Numbered from the stretch's first letter, positions 26,215 through 36,406 are shown. The stretch is 53,189 nt of DNA from Labilibaculum manganireducens (GCF_002843385.1 NZ_MVDE01000035.1:1-53189), one strand, 5' to 3'. A program made the numbers and translations. Notes: generated by a model from the sequence alone, not told the origin.

Positions 26215-29106
26215 TTAGTCAACATCGATATGTTCTTCCATATAAGCTTCTAATGGTGCACATGTACACATCAGGTTTCTATCACCAAAAGCATCATCAA
26301 CACGAGCAACCGAAGGCCAAAATTTATTATCAGCAACCCAACTTAACGGATAAGCTGCTTTTTGACGATTGTATGTATGATTCCACTCATCAGCAGTTAA
26401 TACCCTATGTGTGTGAGGTGCATTTTTCAATACATTGTCAGAAACATCAGCAACACCATCTTCAATCTCTTTCATTTCTTCATTGATTTTCGCCAATGCC
26501 TCAATGAAACGATCCATCTCTTCCAATGGCTCACTTTCGGTTGGTTCAACCATTAATGTACCATGAACAGGGAAAGATAATGTTGGAGCGTGGAATCCAT
26601 AATCCATTAATCGCTTAGCGATATCGGTATCGGTAATTCCAACTGATTTATTAAACTCGCGGCAGTCAAAAATCATCTCGTGCCCAACGCGCCCTTTTGC
26701 TCCTTTATATAAAATTTTGAAACCCAGCTTCTCGAAAGATGAAGCCAAATAATTAGCATTCAAAATTGCCGTTTTTGTAACTTGCTCCAAGCCATCAGCA
26801 CCTAACATGGCAATGTAACCATAGGTAATTGGCAATACACTTGCCGACCCGAATGGTGCTGCTGCCACTGCCGTAATTGCATTTTCGCCGCCAGTTTTCA
26901 CAAATTTGTGAGCAGGTAAGAATTGCACCAAATGTTCAGCCACTGCAATTGGACCAACACCAGGTCCGCCGCCACCATGAGGAATTGCAAATGTTTTATG
27001 AAGATTCAAATGACAAACATCAGCACCAATTGTACCCGGATTTGTTAAACCAACCTGAGCATTCATATTCGCTCCATCCATGTAAACCTGTCCTCCGTTT
27101 TCATGAATCAGATTCATCATTGCCTTAATACCTGTTTCGAACACACCATGTGTAGATGGATAGGTGATCATGTATGCACACAAATCATCTTTGTGTTTTT
27201 CTGCTTTGGCTTTTAAGTCCTCAAATTCTACGTTTCCGTTTTCATCGCAGTTGACAATCACAACTTTCATTCCAGCCATTGTAACCGAGGCAGGATTTGT
27301 TCCGTGTGCTGATGATGGAATTAAAACCACATTTCTATGGCCTTCACCTCTTGAGATATGATATTCGCGAATCACCATTAATCCGGTATACTCACCGGCA
27401 GCACCTGAATTTGGTTGTAAAGTACAACCTGCAAATCCGGTAATAACCGAAAGCCATTTTTCAAGATCTTCAATAATTTCCTTGTAACCAAGAGCCTGAT
27501 CAACAGGAACGAATGGATGAATTCCTCCAATCTCCGGCCAGCTGATTGGCAGCATTTCCACTGCGGCATTCAGCTTCATTGTACACGATCCCAAAGAAAT
27601 CATAGATGTATTCAATCCAATATCTTTCTTTTCCAAGCTTTTAATGTAACGCATCAAAGCCGTTTCGGAACGGTAACGTTTAAATACATCCAGAGTTAAA
27701 AATTCACTTGTTCTTGCATATTTTGAATCGAATGAAATTTTATCTTCAATACCCTCCACAACAACTTCATTTTTACCTGCTGCTTTTGAGAAAATGGTAA
27801 GAACAGCACTTAATTCCTCTGCACTAATTTTCTCGTCAATTGAAATACCAATTGTAGTATCGTTAATGTAATAGAAATTGAATTCAGCCTGCAATGCAGC
27901 TTTGCGAATTTCCTCAACAGAAACCCCGGCAGGAATTACAACCTGCAAAGTATCAAAGAAGTTTTCAACAGTTTGTTGATACCCCAAGGATTTTAATCCA
28001 TCAGATAAGATACCTGCAGCTGAATGAATGTGCATTGCAATTCTCTTCAAACCTTCCTGACCGTGATAAACACCATAGAAACCAGCCATTGTAGCTAACA
28101 AGGCTTGCGCTGTACAGATATTAGAGGTTGCTTTTTCGCGCTTAATATGCTGTTCGCGGGTTTGCAAAGCCAAACGCAAAGCATTGTTTCCCTGAGCATC
28201 CTTGGTAACGCCAATAATACGTCCGGGAATGCTTCTTTTGTAAGCTTCGCGACAAGCCATATATGCTGCATGAGGTCCGCCATATCCCATTGGAACACCA
28301 AAACGCTGAGATGTACCGACAACAATATCAGCACCCCACTCACCTGGAGGTGTTAACAGCACTAAACTCATTAAATCAGCCGATACAGCAACCAATGCTT
28401 CAGCCTGATGAGCACGCTCAACAAAAGCTGCATAATCTTGAATACTACCGTTTGAAGCCGGATATTGAACGATAGCTCCAAAAACCTGATCAGTAAATTC
28501 AAATGTATTGAAATCACCAACAACAAGCTCGATTCCCAGAGGAGTTGCACGAGTAGTTAAAACGTCAAGAGTATGAGCAAAAACATTCTTATCAACAAAA
28601 AACTGATTTGCATCAGCCTTTTTCTTGGCGCGGGAACGCAGAGCCTGCATCATATACATTGACTCTCCTACGGCAGTTGCTTCATCTAAAAGAGAGCTAT
28701 TAGCAAGTTCCATTTTGGTTAAATCCAAAATCATAGTCTGGAAGTTCAATAAAGCTTCCAATCTACCCTGCGATACTTCTGCCTGATAGGGTGTATAAGG
28801 GGTATACCATCCTGGATTTTCCAATACATTTCGCTGAATAGCAGCCGGAGTAATGGTATCGTAATACCCTTGTCCTATGAATGTTCGGAATACTTTGTTT
28901 TTAGCAGCAATTCCTTTAATCTTCGAAAAATATTCGTATTCTGATAATGCTTTTGGAAGGTCTAATGCTTTTTCCAAACGAATATCTGAAGGGATTGTTT
29001 CATCAATCAGGGCTTCCAGAGAAGGAGCACCAACAGTTTCCAACATTGTTTTAATATCGCCGTTACGAGGTCCAATGTGACGGGAAACAAACTTTTCAGT
29101 TGCCAT
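26215..29106 (-). CDS. gcvP: Glycine dehydrogenase (decarboxylating), P-protein
   Basis: 963 aa, the fused homodimeric type (N- and C-terminal halves both present, unlike gcvPA/gcvPB). N-terminus [43 protein letters not shown]; the C-terminal half carries the PLP lysine in [18 protein letters not shown] near 700. It decarboxylates glycine and passes the aminomethyl group to the lipoyl H-protein. No gcvT or gcvH is adjacent, usual for this phylum. I saw no glycine riboswitch pattern in the 5' region. Confidence 0.97.
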   Translation of the reverse strand: MATEKFVSRHIGPRNGDIKTMLETVGAPSLEALIDETIPSDIRLEKALDLPKALSEYEYFSKIKGIAAKNKVFRTFIGQGYYDTITPAAIQRNVLENPGWYTPYTPYQAEVSQGRLEALLNFQTMILDLTKMELANSSLLDEATAVGESMYMMQALRSRAKKKADANQFFVDKNVFAHTLDVLTTRATPLGIELVVGDFNTFEFTDQVFGAIVQYPASNGSIQDYAAFVERAHQAEALVAVSADLMSLVLLTPPGEWGADIVVGTSQRFGVPMGYGGPHAAYMACREAYKRSIPGRIIGVTKDAQGNNALRLALQTREQHIKREKATSNICTAQALLATMAGFYGVYHGQEGLKRIAMHIHSAAGILSDGLKSLGYQQTVENFFDTLQVVIPAGVSVEEIRKAALQAEFNFYYINDTTIGISIDEKISAEELSAVLTIFSKAAGKNEVVVEGIEDKISFDSKYARTSEFLTLDVFKRYRSETALMRYIKSLEKKDIGLNTSMISLGSCTMKLNAAVEMLPISWPEIGGIHPFVPVDQALGYKEIIEDLEKWLSVITGFAGCTLQPNSGAAGEYTGLMVIREYHISRGEGHRNVVLIPSSAHGTNPASVTMAGMKVVIVNCDENGNVEFEDLKAKAEKHKDDLCAYMITYPSTHGVFETGIKAMMNLIHENGGQVYMDGANMNAQVGLTNPGTIGADVCHLNLHKTFAIPHGGGGPGVGPIAVAEHLVQFLPAHKFVKTGGENAITAVAAAPFGSASVLPITYGYIAMLGADGLEQVTKTAILNANYLASSFEKLGFKILYKGAKGRVGHEMIFDCREFNKSVGITDTDIAKRLMDYGFHAPTLSFPVHGTLMVEPTESEPLEEMDRFIEALAKINEEMKEIEDGVADVSDNVLKNAPHTHRVLTADEWNHTYNRQKAAYPLSWVADNKFWPSVARVDDAFGDRNLMCTCAPLEAYMEEHIDVD

Positions 29107-29325
29107 ATTGTTGTTTAAATTAGGTGTTGTTTATAAAATATTTGTGTTCGTAAAAGTAGTAAAAGATTTAAATTTACGAGGAGGTTGAACCCTGAATTTA
29201 ATCACTGTTATCCAATATCCTCATACCCAACAACAATCCCTCTTAATAAACTGTTTTATAGAGTGATACAAATATGATTTTTATCACATTTACAGCTTTC
29301 TTTTAAGTGAGTTTGGGATACAAAG
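29107..29325. other. Upstream region of gcvP, nothing firm
   Basis: Part of a 380-bp gap. It contains the gcvP 5' region and AT-rich sequence; no -7 box matching TAnnTTTG and no riboswitch core was recognised. The rest of the gap is the MITE-like repeat at 29326-29469. Confidence 0.4.
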
Positions 29326-29469
29326 AGAGGGTGTCCAAAAAGAAATATTTTGTATTGAATTGTCATGTTGAGCAAAGTCGAAACATCTGTTTTTCAAAAT
29401 GAAAGATTCTTCGTCCCGATTCATCGGGATCAGAATGACAAATAGAACAATACTTTTTGGACACCCTCT
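29326..29469. mobile_element. MITE-like palindromic repeat, 144 bp
   Basis: Perfect 17-bp terminal inverted repeats: AGAGGGTGTCCAAAAAG at 29326-29342 and its complement at 29453-29469. The interior contains TTGTCATGTTGAGCAAAGTC and an inner hairpin TCCCGAT-TC-ATCGGGA, sequence of a type widely repeated in Bacteroidota intergenic regions. No ORF. Probably a non-autonomous element moved in trans; no target-site duplication was identified. Confidence 0.75.
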
Positions 29470-29486
29470 GGAATATTTTAATTGAT

Positions 29487-30137
29487 TTAACTCAATCCTT
29501 TTAAAAACAAATTCTTAGATCTTTCATGTCCGATAGAAGTTGCCGGCCCATGCCCTGGGTAAACACAAACTTCATCGTCAAGAACCAAAAGTTTGGTTTT
29601 GATTCCTTCAATTAATTGCTCGTAATTTCCGTAAGGTAAATCGGTTCGCCCAATACTTTCGCGGAATAAAACATCACCTGCAATTAAAAATTTTTGTTTC
29701 TCATTATAAAACACCACATGACCAGGTGAATGTCCGGGAACATGAATCACTTTCAACTCCGAATTTCCAAATTTAATAATGTCACCTTCCTTAATCAGCT
29801 TCCCAATAGGAGGTGGCTCCACTACATTTTCCAATCCTAATCGAACCCCGTAATTAGGAGCTTCAGCCAACAAAAATTCATCATCTTTATGAGCTTCAGT
29901 AAGCAGACCAAACTGATCTTTCATAAATTGATTGCCCAAAACATGATCGATATGCAAATGTGTATTCAACTGCTTTACCAGTTTCAGCCCTTTCTTTTCA
30001 ACCAAATCAATCAGCTTTCTGCCTTCGTCTTTAAAGAAAACACCACAGTCAATCAAGACTGCCTCCCCTGTTTCATCATGTAATATGTATGTGTTTTCCT
30101 GCCAGTGATTAAACACCAATGTTTCTATCGTAATCAT
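29487..30137 (-). CDS. Metallo-beta-lactamase-fold hydrolase (glyoxalase II-like)
   Basis: 216 aa. Zinc motif THLHIDH (His60, His62, Asp64, His65), then HVPGHSPGHVVFYN (third His), IAGDVLFRESIGRTDLPYGN (bridging Asp) and YPGHGPATSIGHE. This is the YcbL/GloB-like subgroup of small cytoplasmic thioester or sulfur hydrolases. A C-terminal glyoxalase II substrate domain is absent, so the substrate is open. Confidence 0.88.
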   Translation of the reverse strand: MITIETLVFNHWQENTYILHDETGEAVLIDCGVFFKDEGRKLIDLVEKKGLKLVKQLNTHLHIDHVLGNQFMKDQFGLLTEAHKDDEFLLAEAPNYGVRLGLENVVEPPPIGKLIKEGDIIKFGNSELKVIHVPGHSPGHVVFYNEKQKFLIAGDVLFRESIGRTDLPYGNYEQLIEGIKTKLLVLDDEVCVYPGHGPATSIGHERSKNLFLKGLS

Positions 30138-30159
30138 ATTCGAATATTTTTAAGTAGCC

Positions 30160-30167
30160 CAAATTTA
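30160..30167 (-). promoter_or_regulatory. -7 box upstream of the metallo-hydrolase
   Basis: Minus strand TAAATTTG (TAnnTTTG), 23 bp before the start at 30137. Confidence 0.45.
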
Positions 30168-30260
30168 CATTTAATCATTAATTTAAAAAATCCTGATGAG
30201 AGGAAAATTTAAAAGCCGTTTATAATTATTTATTTCAACACTTTACGAATGAAAAACAAC

Positions 30261-30833
30261 TCACACATTCTGATTTTTCAAGCTAAAAGCTTCCAAAACA
30301 TGATAAACGGGTCCATCTTTCGTAAGTAAACTTTCCATGAGTACAAACTTATCGATAAGAAGCTCACTATCTTCCCATTCTTTCCATTTCAGCAGGCATT
30401 TCTTTACCTTTTCAGGATTCTTAACTCCTCCTTTAATCCTGCCAATAGTAAGGTGAGGTGTATATTTATAATCCTCAGACACTTTACTTTCAAGGTGAAT
30501 TCGAATTTTCTCCTGCAGTTTATATAAGCCTGAAGTTGAATTAATGCCAGCCCATAAAATTCTTGGGTGCTCGATTGAAGGAAAAGCGCCGAGCGATTTT
30601 AAATTCAACCGAAAAACATCAAAATCAGCTCCAATCGTCTTCAATTTATCCATAATCGCAGCCATTTCCTCAATACCTGTCTCTCCCAGAAAAAGAAGCG
30701 TAATATGAAATCCGTTTTTATTCACCCATTTTATTCTTTCTTCATCTAAATCAAATCCAACTTGACGAAAAAGCTCATTAATTTGATGTGTATTATCTAT
30801 CTTTATTGCAACAAATATACGTTTCGTCTTCAT
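30261..30833 (-). CDS. thpR: RNA 2',3'-cyclic phosphodiesterase
   Basis: 190 aa 2H-phosphoesterase with the two diagnostic HxT motifs: FHITLLFLGE (His43, Thr45) and PHLTIGRI (His127, Thr129). Also called LigT-like; it opens 2',3'-cyclic phosphate at RNA ends. N-terminus KRIFVAIKID is typical. It lies 123 bp upstream of the metallo-hydrolase on the same strand. Confidence 0.93.
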   Translation of the reverse strand: MKTKRIFVAIKIDNTHQINELFRQVGFDLDEERIKWVNKNGFHITLLFLGETGIEEMAAIMDKLKTIGADFDVFRLNLKSLGAFPSIEHPRILWAGINSTSGLYKLQEKIRIHLESKVSEDYKYTPHLTIGRIKGGVKNPEKVKKCLLKWKEWEDSELLIDKFVLMESLLTKDGPVYHVLEAFSLKNQNV

Positions 30834-30954
30834 TCTTATAATTTGTATTTATAAAAATGGAATTAGTTCAGGCTAATTCCACAATGAAATATAAAGAACA
30901 GATATTCGTTTATTTAAAACAAACATCATAAACCGTAAAATAAAGTATCTAAAA

Positions 30955-31608
30955 ATGAATTCAAAGAAAAAATTTGCAGTTGTTCTAGCAGGATCAGGTG
31001 TCTATGATGGTTCTGAAATTCATGAAGCAACCTTAGCCTTATATTCCATTTCAAAAAACGGAGGAAGCTATCAGGTTTTTGCTCCAAACGTCAATCAATA
31101 CCATGTAATTAACCATATTACAGGAGAAGAAATGCCCGAAACAAGAAATGTATTGGTCGAGGCTGCCCGGATTGCACGAGGAAATATCAAAGATTTAAAG
31201 GAGTTCTCGGCCGACGAGTTTGATGCCATTCTTTTCCCCGGAGGATTTGGTGTTGCAAAAAATCTATGCACATTTGCTTTTGAAGGTGCAGGCTGTCAGG
31301 TAAATCCAGATGCTGAAGCCGCCTTAAAAGCGATGCACAAAGCAAAAAAACCAATCGGTGCCTTATGCATCGCTCCTGCCCTTATTGCAAAAGTTCTGGG
31401 AGATGTTGAAGTTACCATCGGACAAGATGAAGAAACTGCTGAAGCAATTTCTAAAATGGGAGCAACTCATGTTACAACAACTCACGGTGAAATTGTATTT
31501 GATAAAGAGAATAAAATTGTGACAACTCCTTGCTATATGCTTGATGCAACAATTGCTCAAATTGGTGATGGCGCAGACAATGTAGTGAAAACAATTATGG
31601 CATTATAA
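30955..31608 (+). CDS. elbB: ElbB-type DJ-1/PfpI superfamily glyoxalase
   Basis: 217 aa. AVVLAGSGVYDGSEIHEATLALY is the ElbB N-terminal signature; FDAILFPGGFGVAKNL and the nucleophile elbow GALCIAPALIAK (Cys138) follow. Family: isoprenoid-biosynthesis-associated glyoxalase III-like proteins. Full length; transcribed alone. Confidence 0.93.
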   Translation: MNSKKKFAVVLAGSGVYDGSEIHEATLALYSISKNGGSYQVFAPNVNQYHVINHITGEEMPETRNVLVEAARIARGNIKDLKEFSADEFDAILFPGGFGVAKNLCTFAFEGAGCQVNPDAEAALKAMHKAKKPIGALCIAPALIAKVLGDVEVTIGQDEETAEAISKMGATHVTTTHGEIVFDKENKIVTTPCYMLDATIAQIGDGADNVVKTIMAL

Positions 31609-31611
31609 ATA

Positions 31612-31658
31612 AACCATTAGCTGTTGGCTTTTGGTTGCTTGCCATTAGCCAACATCAT
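31612..31658. repeat. Short imperfect inverted repeat
   Basis: GTTGGCT and AGCCAAC, 7-bp arms about 17 nt apart (within 31624-31654), in the short gap after elbB. Similar TTAGCTnTTGGCT strings are a common low-copy intergenic repeat in this phylum. It overlaps a spurious TTG-initiated extension of the next gene. Confidence 0.4.
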
Positions 31659-31668
31659 AATTCCTTCT

Positions 31669-32229
31669 ATGAAAAACCGAAACACCAAAGATGCTGCCGA
31701 AAATCACATCTATCCTTTCATCTTTTCCAATTTAATCCTTTTTGCCGCTGTTTTCTTCTCCCTTAATTCTGCGTATGAGGCGGCAATTCTTCTGTATAGC
31801 ATGGCTCTGAATCTATTTGTCAACTGGCTGATTTTTTATTCCTCGCAAAAAAAGAAATTGATTCATTTTTCCGAATACTACAACAACATAATTATAGGAA
31901 TATTTTGCATTGCCTCCTTTTTACCGGTTTTTTTCCTGATGCTGCCTGTACTTCTTTTTCCTGAAACCTCACGCTTTATTCTACTAATATCAAGCCTGTT
32001 AATTTCTTTTCTACTCAAAGCAATCATCATTAAAAAATATAAATGGGAAAGAAAGGCTGAACAATACATGAACCTGTACAGAATGAATATCGAGGAAAAA
32101 AAAGAACAAGCCTTTGACGATTTAAAGAAATTTATTGAGGAATCGGGGCACAATAAGTTTGCTGATTACTTAGAGAAAAACCAGATGTTTGATCGCAGAA
32201 TGGAGGAATATTTAAGCACTAAACGTTAG
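31669..32229 (+). CDS. Small integral membrane protein, unknown function
   Basis: 186 aa from the ATG at 31669; an upstream TTG would add 15 residues from a repeat and is rejected. About four membrane helices: FIFSNLILFAAVFFSL, AILLYSMALNLFVNWLIFY, IIIGIFCIASFLPVFFLML and FILLISSLLISFLLKAIII. They are followed by a charged cytoplasmic helix of about 60 residues, WERKAEQYMNLYRMNIEEKK onward, probably a coiled coil. I do not recognise the family. Confidence 0.7.
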   Translation: MKNRNTKDAAENHIYPFIFSNLILFAAVFFSLNSAYEAAILLYSMALNLFVNWLIFYSSQKKKLIHFSEYYNNIIIGIFCIASFLPVFFLMLPVLLFPETSRFILLISSLLISFLLKAIIIKKYKWERKAEQYMNLYRMNIEEKKEQAFDDLKKFIEESGHNKFADYLEKNQMFDRRMEEYLSTKR

Positions 32230-32235
32230 GGAAAT

Positions 32236-33333
32236 CTACACTTTACAGGCTTCTTCACCTTCTTTTATTCTATTTAAATGACAGAATAACAATTTCCCGG
32301 TTTTTTCATCACGCAGGTGCATACCGTTCCCTTCGCAATATTTAAACGAACTGCAATCGGAGCATTCACCTGTCTTCATCCAACTTCTATCTCTATAAAT
32401 GGAATATTGATTCTCCCAGGTTGTCTTAAAACTATTGTGATAGATATTTCCCTGCGAAAAGTTATCCCGAAGATTTGGACATGCCGAGATGGAACCGTCT
32501 ATCAGAACAGAGGCTACATTAATACCCGCCCGGCAAAAAAACAGATTATCACGCACCTCACCTTCGTAATTTCCTAAAAAACCTTCGCAACCGTAGTTCA
32601 ATTTGATGTCGCCTTTTTTTCTTTCCCTGGCAATAAAATCGAACAAAGATTTAAATTGTACCGGATTCAATTGCAATTCGTTATGCTCCTTTGCCCTTCC
32701 TATCGGAAAAACCGTGAATAGCCGCCACTCTTTAACCCCTTTTGATAAAAGCAGCGCCTTGATCTGGCCTAACTCATTAAAATTCTTTTGATTCACACAC
32801 GTAACCACATCAAATTTAAGATCTTCCGTTTCGGACAAAAGCCCAATGGCATTTACTGCATTTTCAAAACTTTTTGGATTCCCTCTCAACCAATTGTGCG
32901 AATTCTCCAATCCATCCAAACTAATGGTAACGGCACGCAAACCAGCTTGCAAAAGAGATTGCAATCTTTTGAAAGTAAGATGAAATCCATTGGAAACCAT
33001 TCCCCACGGAAATCCCCTCTCATACAATTGTTTTCCACAAATTTCCAAATCAGTTCGCACCAATGGTTCTCCTCCTGTTAAAACAATCATGGTTTTATTT
33101 GGCTCTACAATACCGGATACATCATCAATAGCTCCAATAAAATCGGAAATGGGCATGTCCTTTACCAAGGCTTCTTTTTTACAATCGCTGCCACAATGCA
33201 AACAATTCAAATTGCAGCGCAAGGTACATTCCCAAAATATATAATTGAGCTGATGCAGCTTTTTTGCATTGTCCCGGTATTTTCTAAAAAGTTCAAGAGC
33301 TATTTTTTTACGCAACGAGAGTTTCGAATTCAT
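32236..33333 (-). CDS. Radical SAM/SPASM protein of the rSAM/lipoprotein system
   Basis: 365 aa. The radical SAM cluster motif is CNLNCLHC (Cys40, Cys44, Cys47), with GGEPLVRTDL and SLDGLENSHNWLRG. The C-terminal SPASM region has CRAGINVASVLIDGSISACP and GECSDCSSFKYCEGNGMHL for auxiliary iron-sulfur clusters. It shares one base (TAATG) with the preceding lipoprotein gene, so they are translationally coupled. Family knowledge: such pairs were defined as the rSAM/lipoprotein system of Bacteroidota, where the enzyme is suspected to modify the lipoprotein. The modification is unknown. Confidence 0.9.
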   Translation of the reverse strand: MNSKLSLRKKIALELFRKYRDNAKKLHQLNYIFWECTLRCNLNCLHCGSDCKKEALVKDMPISDFIGAIDDVSGIVEPNKTMIVLTGGEPLVRTDLEICGKQLYERGFPWGMVSNGFHLTFKRLQSLLQAGLRAVTISLDGLENSHNWLRGNPKSFENAVNAIGLLSETEDLKFDVVTCVNQKNFNELGQIKALLLSKGVKEWRLFTVFPIGRAKEHNELQLNPVQFKSLFDFIARERKKGDIKLNYGCEGFLGNYEGEVRDNLFFCRAGINVASVLIDGSISACPNLRDNFSQGNIYHNSFKTTWENQYSIYRDRSWMKTGECSDCSSFKYCEGNGMHLRDEKTGKLLFCHLNRIKEGEEACKV

Positions 33334-33779
33334 TATTTGTCCTCTGATAGTTCAACATTCACTTCCTTTGCTGTTTCGCCACGATCCCACGACCCTGTAC
33401 TATTTTCAAACTGAGGATCCTTAAACTCTACAATACTGTCTTTTAAAAGGTAACTGCCATTATCACTGCCATCAATATCTTCGTACCTAACTGTAAAATT
33501 TTGATCCTGAGGAAATTCAACAACCTGCAAAGCATACTTTCCCTTTTCATCGGTGTAAGTTGAATCGTATTGCATTTTCACTTTAATATTAGGTATCGCC
33601 ACCTTATTCTCAGAAGTTACTGCACCGTAAATTTTGAAGGTTGCATGAGGTGTTCCATACTCAACAGCACCATTTCCACCACCATCGCATCCGGTAAAGG
33701 AAATTGTACCACCTATGCCCATAATGGATAAAAGAACGGCAATTAATTTATTGTACTTCTTCAATACTTTTTTTCTCAT
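33333..33779 (-). CDS. Putative lipoprotein, partner of the radical SAM protein
   Basis: 148 aa. Lipoprotein signal: basic MRKKVLKKYNK, hydrophobic LIAVLLSIMGIGGTIS, then FTGCDGGG with the lipidated Cys. After it comes the family mark EYGTPHATFKIYG and a carboxypeptidase-regulatory-like beta domain (VAIPNIKVKMQYDSTYTDEKGKY). This matches the lipoprotein half of the rSAM/lipoprotein pair. Probably anchored in the outer membrane or periplasm; the radical SAM enzyme is cytoplasmic, so any modification would precede export (inference). Confidence 0.88.
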   Translation of the reverse strand: MRKKVLKKYNKLIAVLLSIMGIGGTISFTGCDGGGNGAVEYGTPHATFKIYGAVTSENKVAIPNIKVKMQYDSTYTDEKGKYALQVVEFPQDQNFTVRYEDIDGSDNGSYLLKDSIVEFKDPQFENSTGSWDRGETAKEVNVELSEDK

Positions 33780-33882
33780 AACATTAAGTTTTAACTATCT
33801 GATGCAGAAACATACTAAAGGTTGCTTCTAATAAACAAAAACATGATTATCAATTTATAAGAAATAAACACGTTAATCAACA

Positions 33883-33890
33883 CAAAAATA
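33883..33890 (-). promoter_or_regulatory. Possible -7 box of the rSAM/lipoprotein operon
   Basis: Minus strand TATTTTTG, about 105 bp before the lipoprotein start. A second match, TACTTTTG at 33951-33958, lies further up. Neither has an obvious -33 TTG. Confidence 0.35.
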
Positions 33891-33994
33891 CCCATTCTAT
33901 TGACCCTTCTGTTCTGCGGACCGTCCTTCGTCCCTGTGATTCTCCCTTCGCAAAAGTAAGCGCTCTTCCCGGGGCTTTCAGAAGGTTTTTAATT

Positions 33995-34633
33995 TTAATT
34001 GATCCTCCTTAAAGGCAATTTTCCCGGAGGCAGCAGTTCGCCTCGTTTCATTCTGTCGAGTATTTCTTCAATCATCCAATCGTTGCCCAAAGGATCGTAT
34101 TCTGCTTTTAGCGATGAACCAAACATCACAGCCACCGATTGCCAAAATATTGCTGTAAATGATCCTTTCAACTCTTTTAAATGATTGTAGCCGGTGTTTC
34201 CGGTTTCCCGATCAATTAACTTCATCAACAATTTGCCTTGCGAAATTCTGAGTTTCATCAGAGGTTTTTTGTAATCTTTCATCAAGCCATTGTATTCTTT
34301 TCGGATGAGTTTACGGCGTTCTTTTTTGCTTTCAATTCCTTCTAAATCTTTGGTAAGCTTCCCGATGGTTTCATTGGCGGCCTCGGCATATGGATAAACG
34401 ATACGAATATTTCGAACCATCCGCCAGTATTGCCTTGTGTTTTGATAGTGCTTTCTTCTCTTTTTTTTGTAGCGTAAAATTTTAACCTCGTCGAGATTTA
34501 CATGCAAATTGGTATCGAGGAAAACGACAGTGTCTTGTTGTGAAAATGAGCGAATACTGCACAACTCCTTTGCTGATGCCGAACCAGCAAAAGCAAATAA
34601 AATAATCAAGCCTGTTGTAAACCATCTGACCAT
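33995..34633 (-). CDS. DUF4294-type exported protein
   Basis: 212 aa with a signal peptide (MVRWFTTGLIILFAFAGSASA). The body is highly charged and helical: KILRYKKKRRKHYQNTRQYW, NIRIVYPYAEAANETIGKL, then a conserved AIFWQSVAVMFGSSLKAEYDP. This pattern matches the Bacteroidota DUF4294 family of unknown function. Probably periplasmic. Confidence 0.8.
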   Translation of the reverse strand: MVRWFTTGLIILFAFAGSASAKELCSIRSFSQQDTVVFLDTNLHVNLDEVKILRYKKKRRKHYQNTRQYWRMVRNIRIVYPYAEAANETIGKLTKDLEGIESKKERRKLIRKEYNGLMKDYKKPLMKLRISQGKLLMKLIDRETGNTGYNHLKELKGSFTAIFWQSVAVMFGSSLKAEYDPLGNDWMIEEILDRMKRGELLPPGKLPLRRIN

Positions 34634-34650
34634 AACGAAAATTCTTAATC

Positions 34651-34658
34651 AAAGATAA
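34651..34658 (-). promoter_or_regulatory. -7 box upstream of the DUF4294 gene
   Basis: Minus strand TATCTTTG (TAnnTTTG), 18 bp before the start at 34633, in the 84-bp divergent gap shared with the gamma-glutamyltransferase gene. Confidence 0.45.
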
Positions 34659-34717
34659 TCTTTCCTATCTTTAAGTGTATTCTCAAGCAATAACTAATCC
34701 ATAAAAATCCCTGTAAA

Positions 34718-36406
34718 ATGAAAAAATCTTTTCTCCTCTGCTTGCTATCACTCTTCGCATTGGCAGTATTTTCTCAAGACCGGGTTACCGGACTTAATTT
34801 TGCAACAAGATCTGAAGTTATCGCACAAAACGGGATGGCTTGCACCAGTCAACCACTAGCCACTCAAGTTGCACTAGACATATTAAAAGCCGGAGGAAAT
34901 GCAATTGATGCTGCGATTGCTGCCAATGCCACTTTAGGACTAATGGAACCTACCGGAAATGGAATTGGAGGCGATATTTTCATCATTTTGTGGGATGCAA
35001 AAACTAAAAAACTGTATGGTTTAAATGGAAGTGGACGTTCCCCAAAATCGCTAAATCTTGAATATTTCAAGAAAAACAATTACACTTCTATTCCATCATT
35101 TGGAGCCTTGCCCGTTTCTGTTCCCGGTTGTGTCGATGGATGGTTTACCGTGCATGACAGGTTTGGGAAAATGGATATGGAACAAATTCTAAATCCAGCA
35201 ATTCAATATGCCAGAAATGGCTTTCCGGTAAGCGAACTTATTGCTTACTATATGAATACCAGCGCCAATAGATTAATGAAATACAAAGGATTTTCGGAAA
35301 CATACATGCCAAATGGAAAAATGCCTAAAAAGGGTGACATCTTCAAGAACCCATATTTAGCAAATACATTGGAAAAAATAGCAAAAAACGGCCGCGATGC
35401 GTTCTACAAAGGTGATATTGCCAAAACCATTGCAAAATATATGAAAGAGCAAGGTGGTTTTCTTTCTTACGATGATTTGGCCTCGCACAAATCGGAATGG
35501 GTTGATCCGGTATCTATAAATTACCGGGGCTATGATGTTTGGGAACTACCACCCAACGGACAAGGCACAGCAGCTCTTCAAATGCTAAATATTCTTGAAG
35601 AGTACGACATCGCACAAATGGGATTTGGAAGCAGTGATTACCTGCATACTTTTATTGAAGCTAAAAAACTGGCCTTTGAGGATAGAGCAAAGTACTACTG
35701 CGACCCTGACTTTTCGAAAATTCCACTAAAAAAATTGATTTCGAAAGAATATGCACTTGAAAGAAAAGCTTTAATTGATCCCAACAAATCAGCCAAAAGC
35801 TATCCTGCCGGCGAATTGGAACAAGGCAATACAATTTACCTGACTGTGGCCGATAAAGAGGGAAATATGGTATCCTTAATACAAAGCAACTACCGGGGCA
35901 TGGGATCAGGAATGACTCCTGATAGTTTGGGATTTGTGTTACAGGATCGAGGAGAATTATTCAGTCTGGAAGAAGGACATGCCAATGTGTTCGAACCCGG
36001 GAAACGTCCGTTTCATACAATTATCCCAGCTTTCATTACCAAAAATGGCAAACCATACGTCAGTTTTGGTTTAATGGGCGGTGCCATGCAACCACAAGGT
36101 CATGCACAGATTGTTGCCAATTTAATTGATTTTAAAATGAATCTGCAGGAAGCCGGTGACGCAGCAAGAATTCGTCATGATGGTTCGTCACAACCAACCG
36201 GAGGGAAAATGACAGATGGTGGATGGGTAAATTTAGAATCGGAAATTCCTTACCAAACTATTCGTGAGTTGATGGAAAAAGGCCACAAAATAAAATATGA
36301 CATGGGCGGATATGGCGGCTACCAAGCTATTCTGTTTGATGCTGAAAGAGCTGTGTATTTTGGCGCCTCGGAATCTAGAAAAGATGGGCAGGCTGCTGGA
36401 TATTAA
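34718..36406 (+). CDS. Gamma-glutamyltransferase-family protein
   Basis: 562 aa with signal peptide (SFLLCLLSLFALAVFS). The proenzyme cleaves itself before a Thr that becomes the N-terminal nucleophile of the small subunit; here GNTIYLTVADKEGNMVSL places it at Thr372. Other landmarks: AGGNAIDAAIAANATLGLMEPTGNGIGGD, GFGSSDYLHTFIEAKKLAFEDRA, and PFHTIIPAF. It splits gamma-glutamyl bonds (glutathione and related peptides) in the periplasm or outside. Some family members act on cephalosporins or unknown amides, so glutathione is an assumption. Confidence 0.9.
   Translation: MKKSFLLCLLSLFALAVFSQDRVTGLNFATRSEVIAQNGMACTSQPLATQVALDILKAGGNAIDAAIAANATLGLMEPTGNGIGGDIFIILWDAKTKKLYGLNGSGRSPKSLNLEYFKKNNYTSIPSFGALPVSVPGCVDGWFTVHDRFGKMDMEQILNPAIQYARNGFPVSELIAYYMNTSANRLMKYKGFSETYMPNGKMPKKGDIFKNPYLANTLEKIAKNGRDAFYKGDIAKTIAKYMKEQGGFLSYDDLASHKSEWVDPVSINYRGYDVWELPPNGQGTAALQMLNILEEYDIAQMGFGSSDYLHTFIEAKKLAFEDRAKYYCDPDFSKIPLKKLISKEYALERKALIDPNKSAKSYPAGELEQGNTIYLTVADKEGNMVSLIQSNYRGMGSGMTPDSLGFVLQDRGELFSLEEGHANVFEPGKRPFHTIIPAFITKNGKPYVSFGLMGGAMQPQGHAQIVANLIDFKMNLQEAGDAARIRHDGSSQPTGGKMTDGGWVNLESEIPYQTIRELMEKGHKIKYDMGGYGGYQAILFDAERAVYFGASESRKDGQAAGY

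Noticed and set aside
29107-29325. Glycine riboswitch ahead of gcvP
   Set aside because: No tandem aptamer-like motifs were seen on the minus strand in the leader; the gap is mostly AT-rich DNA and a MITE.
31624-31668. TTG-initiated extension of the small membrane protein
   Set aside because: The extension is translated from an inverted repeat; the ATG at 31669 gives a natural start.
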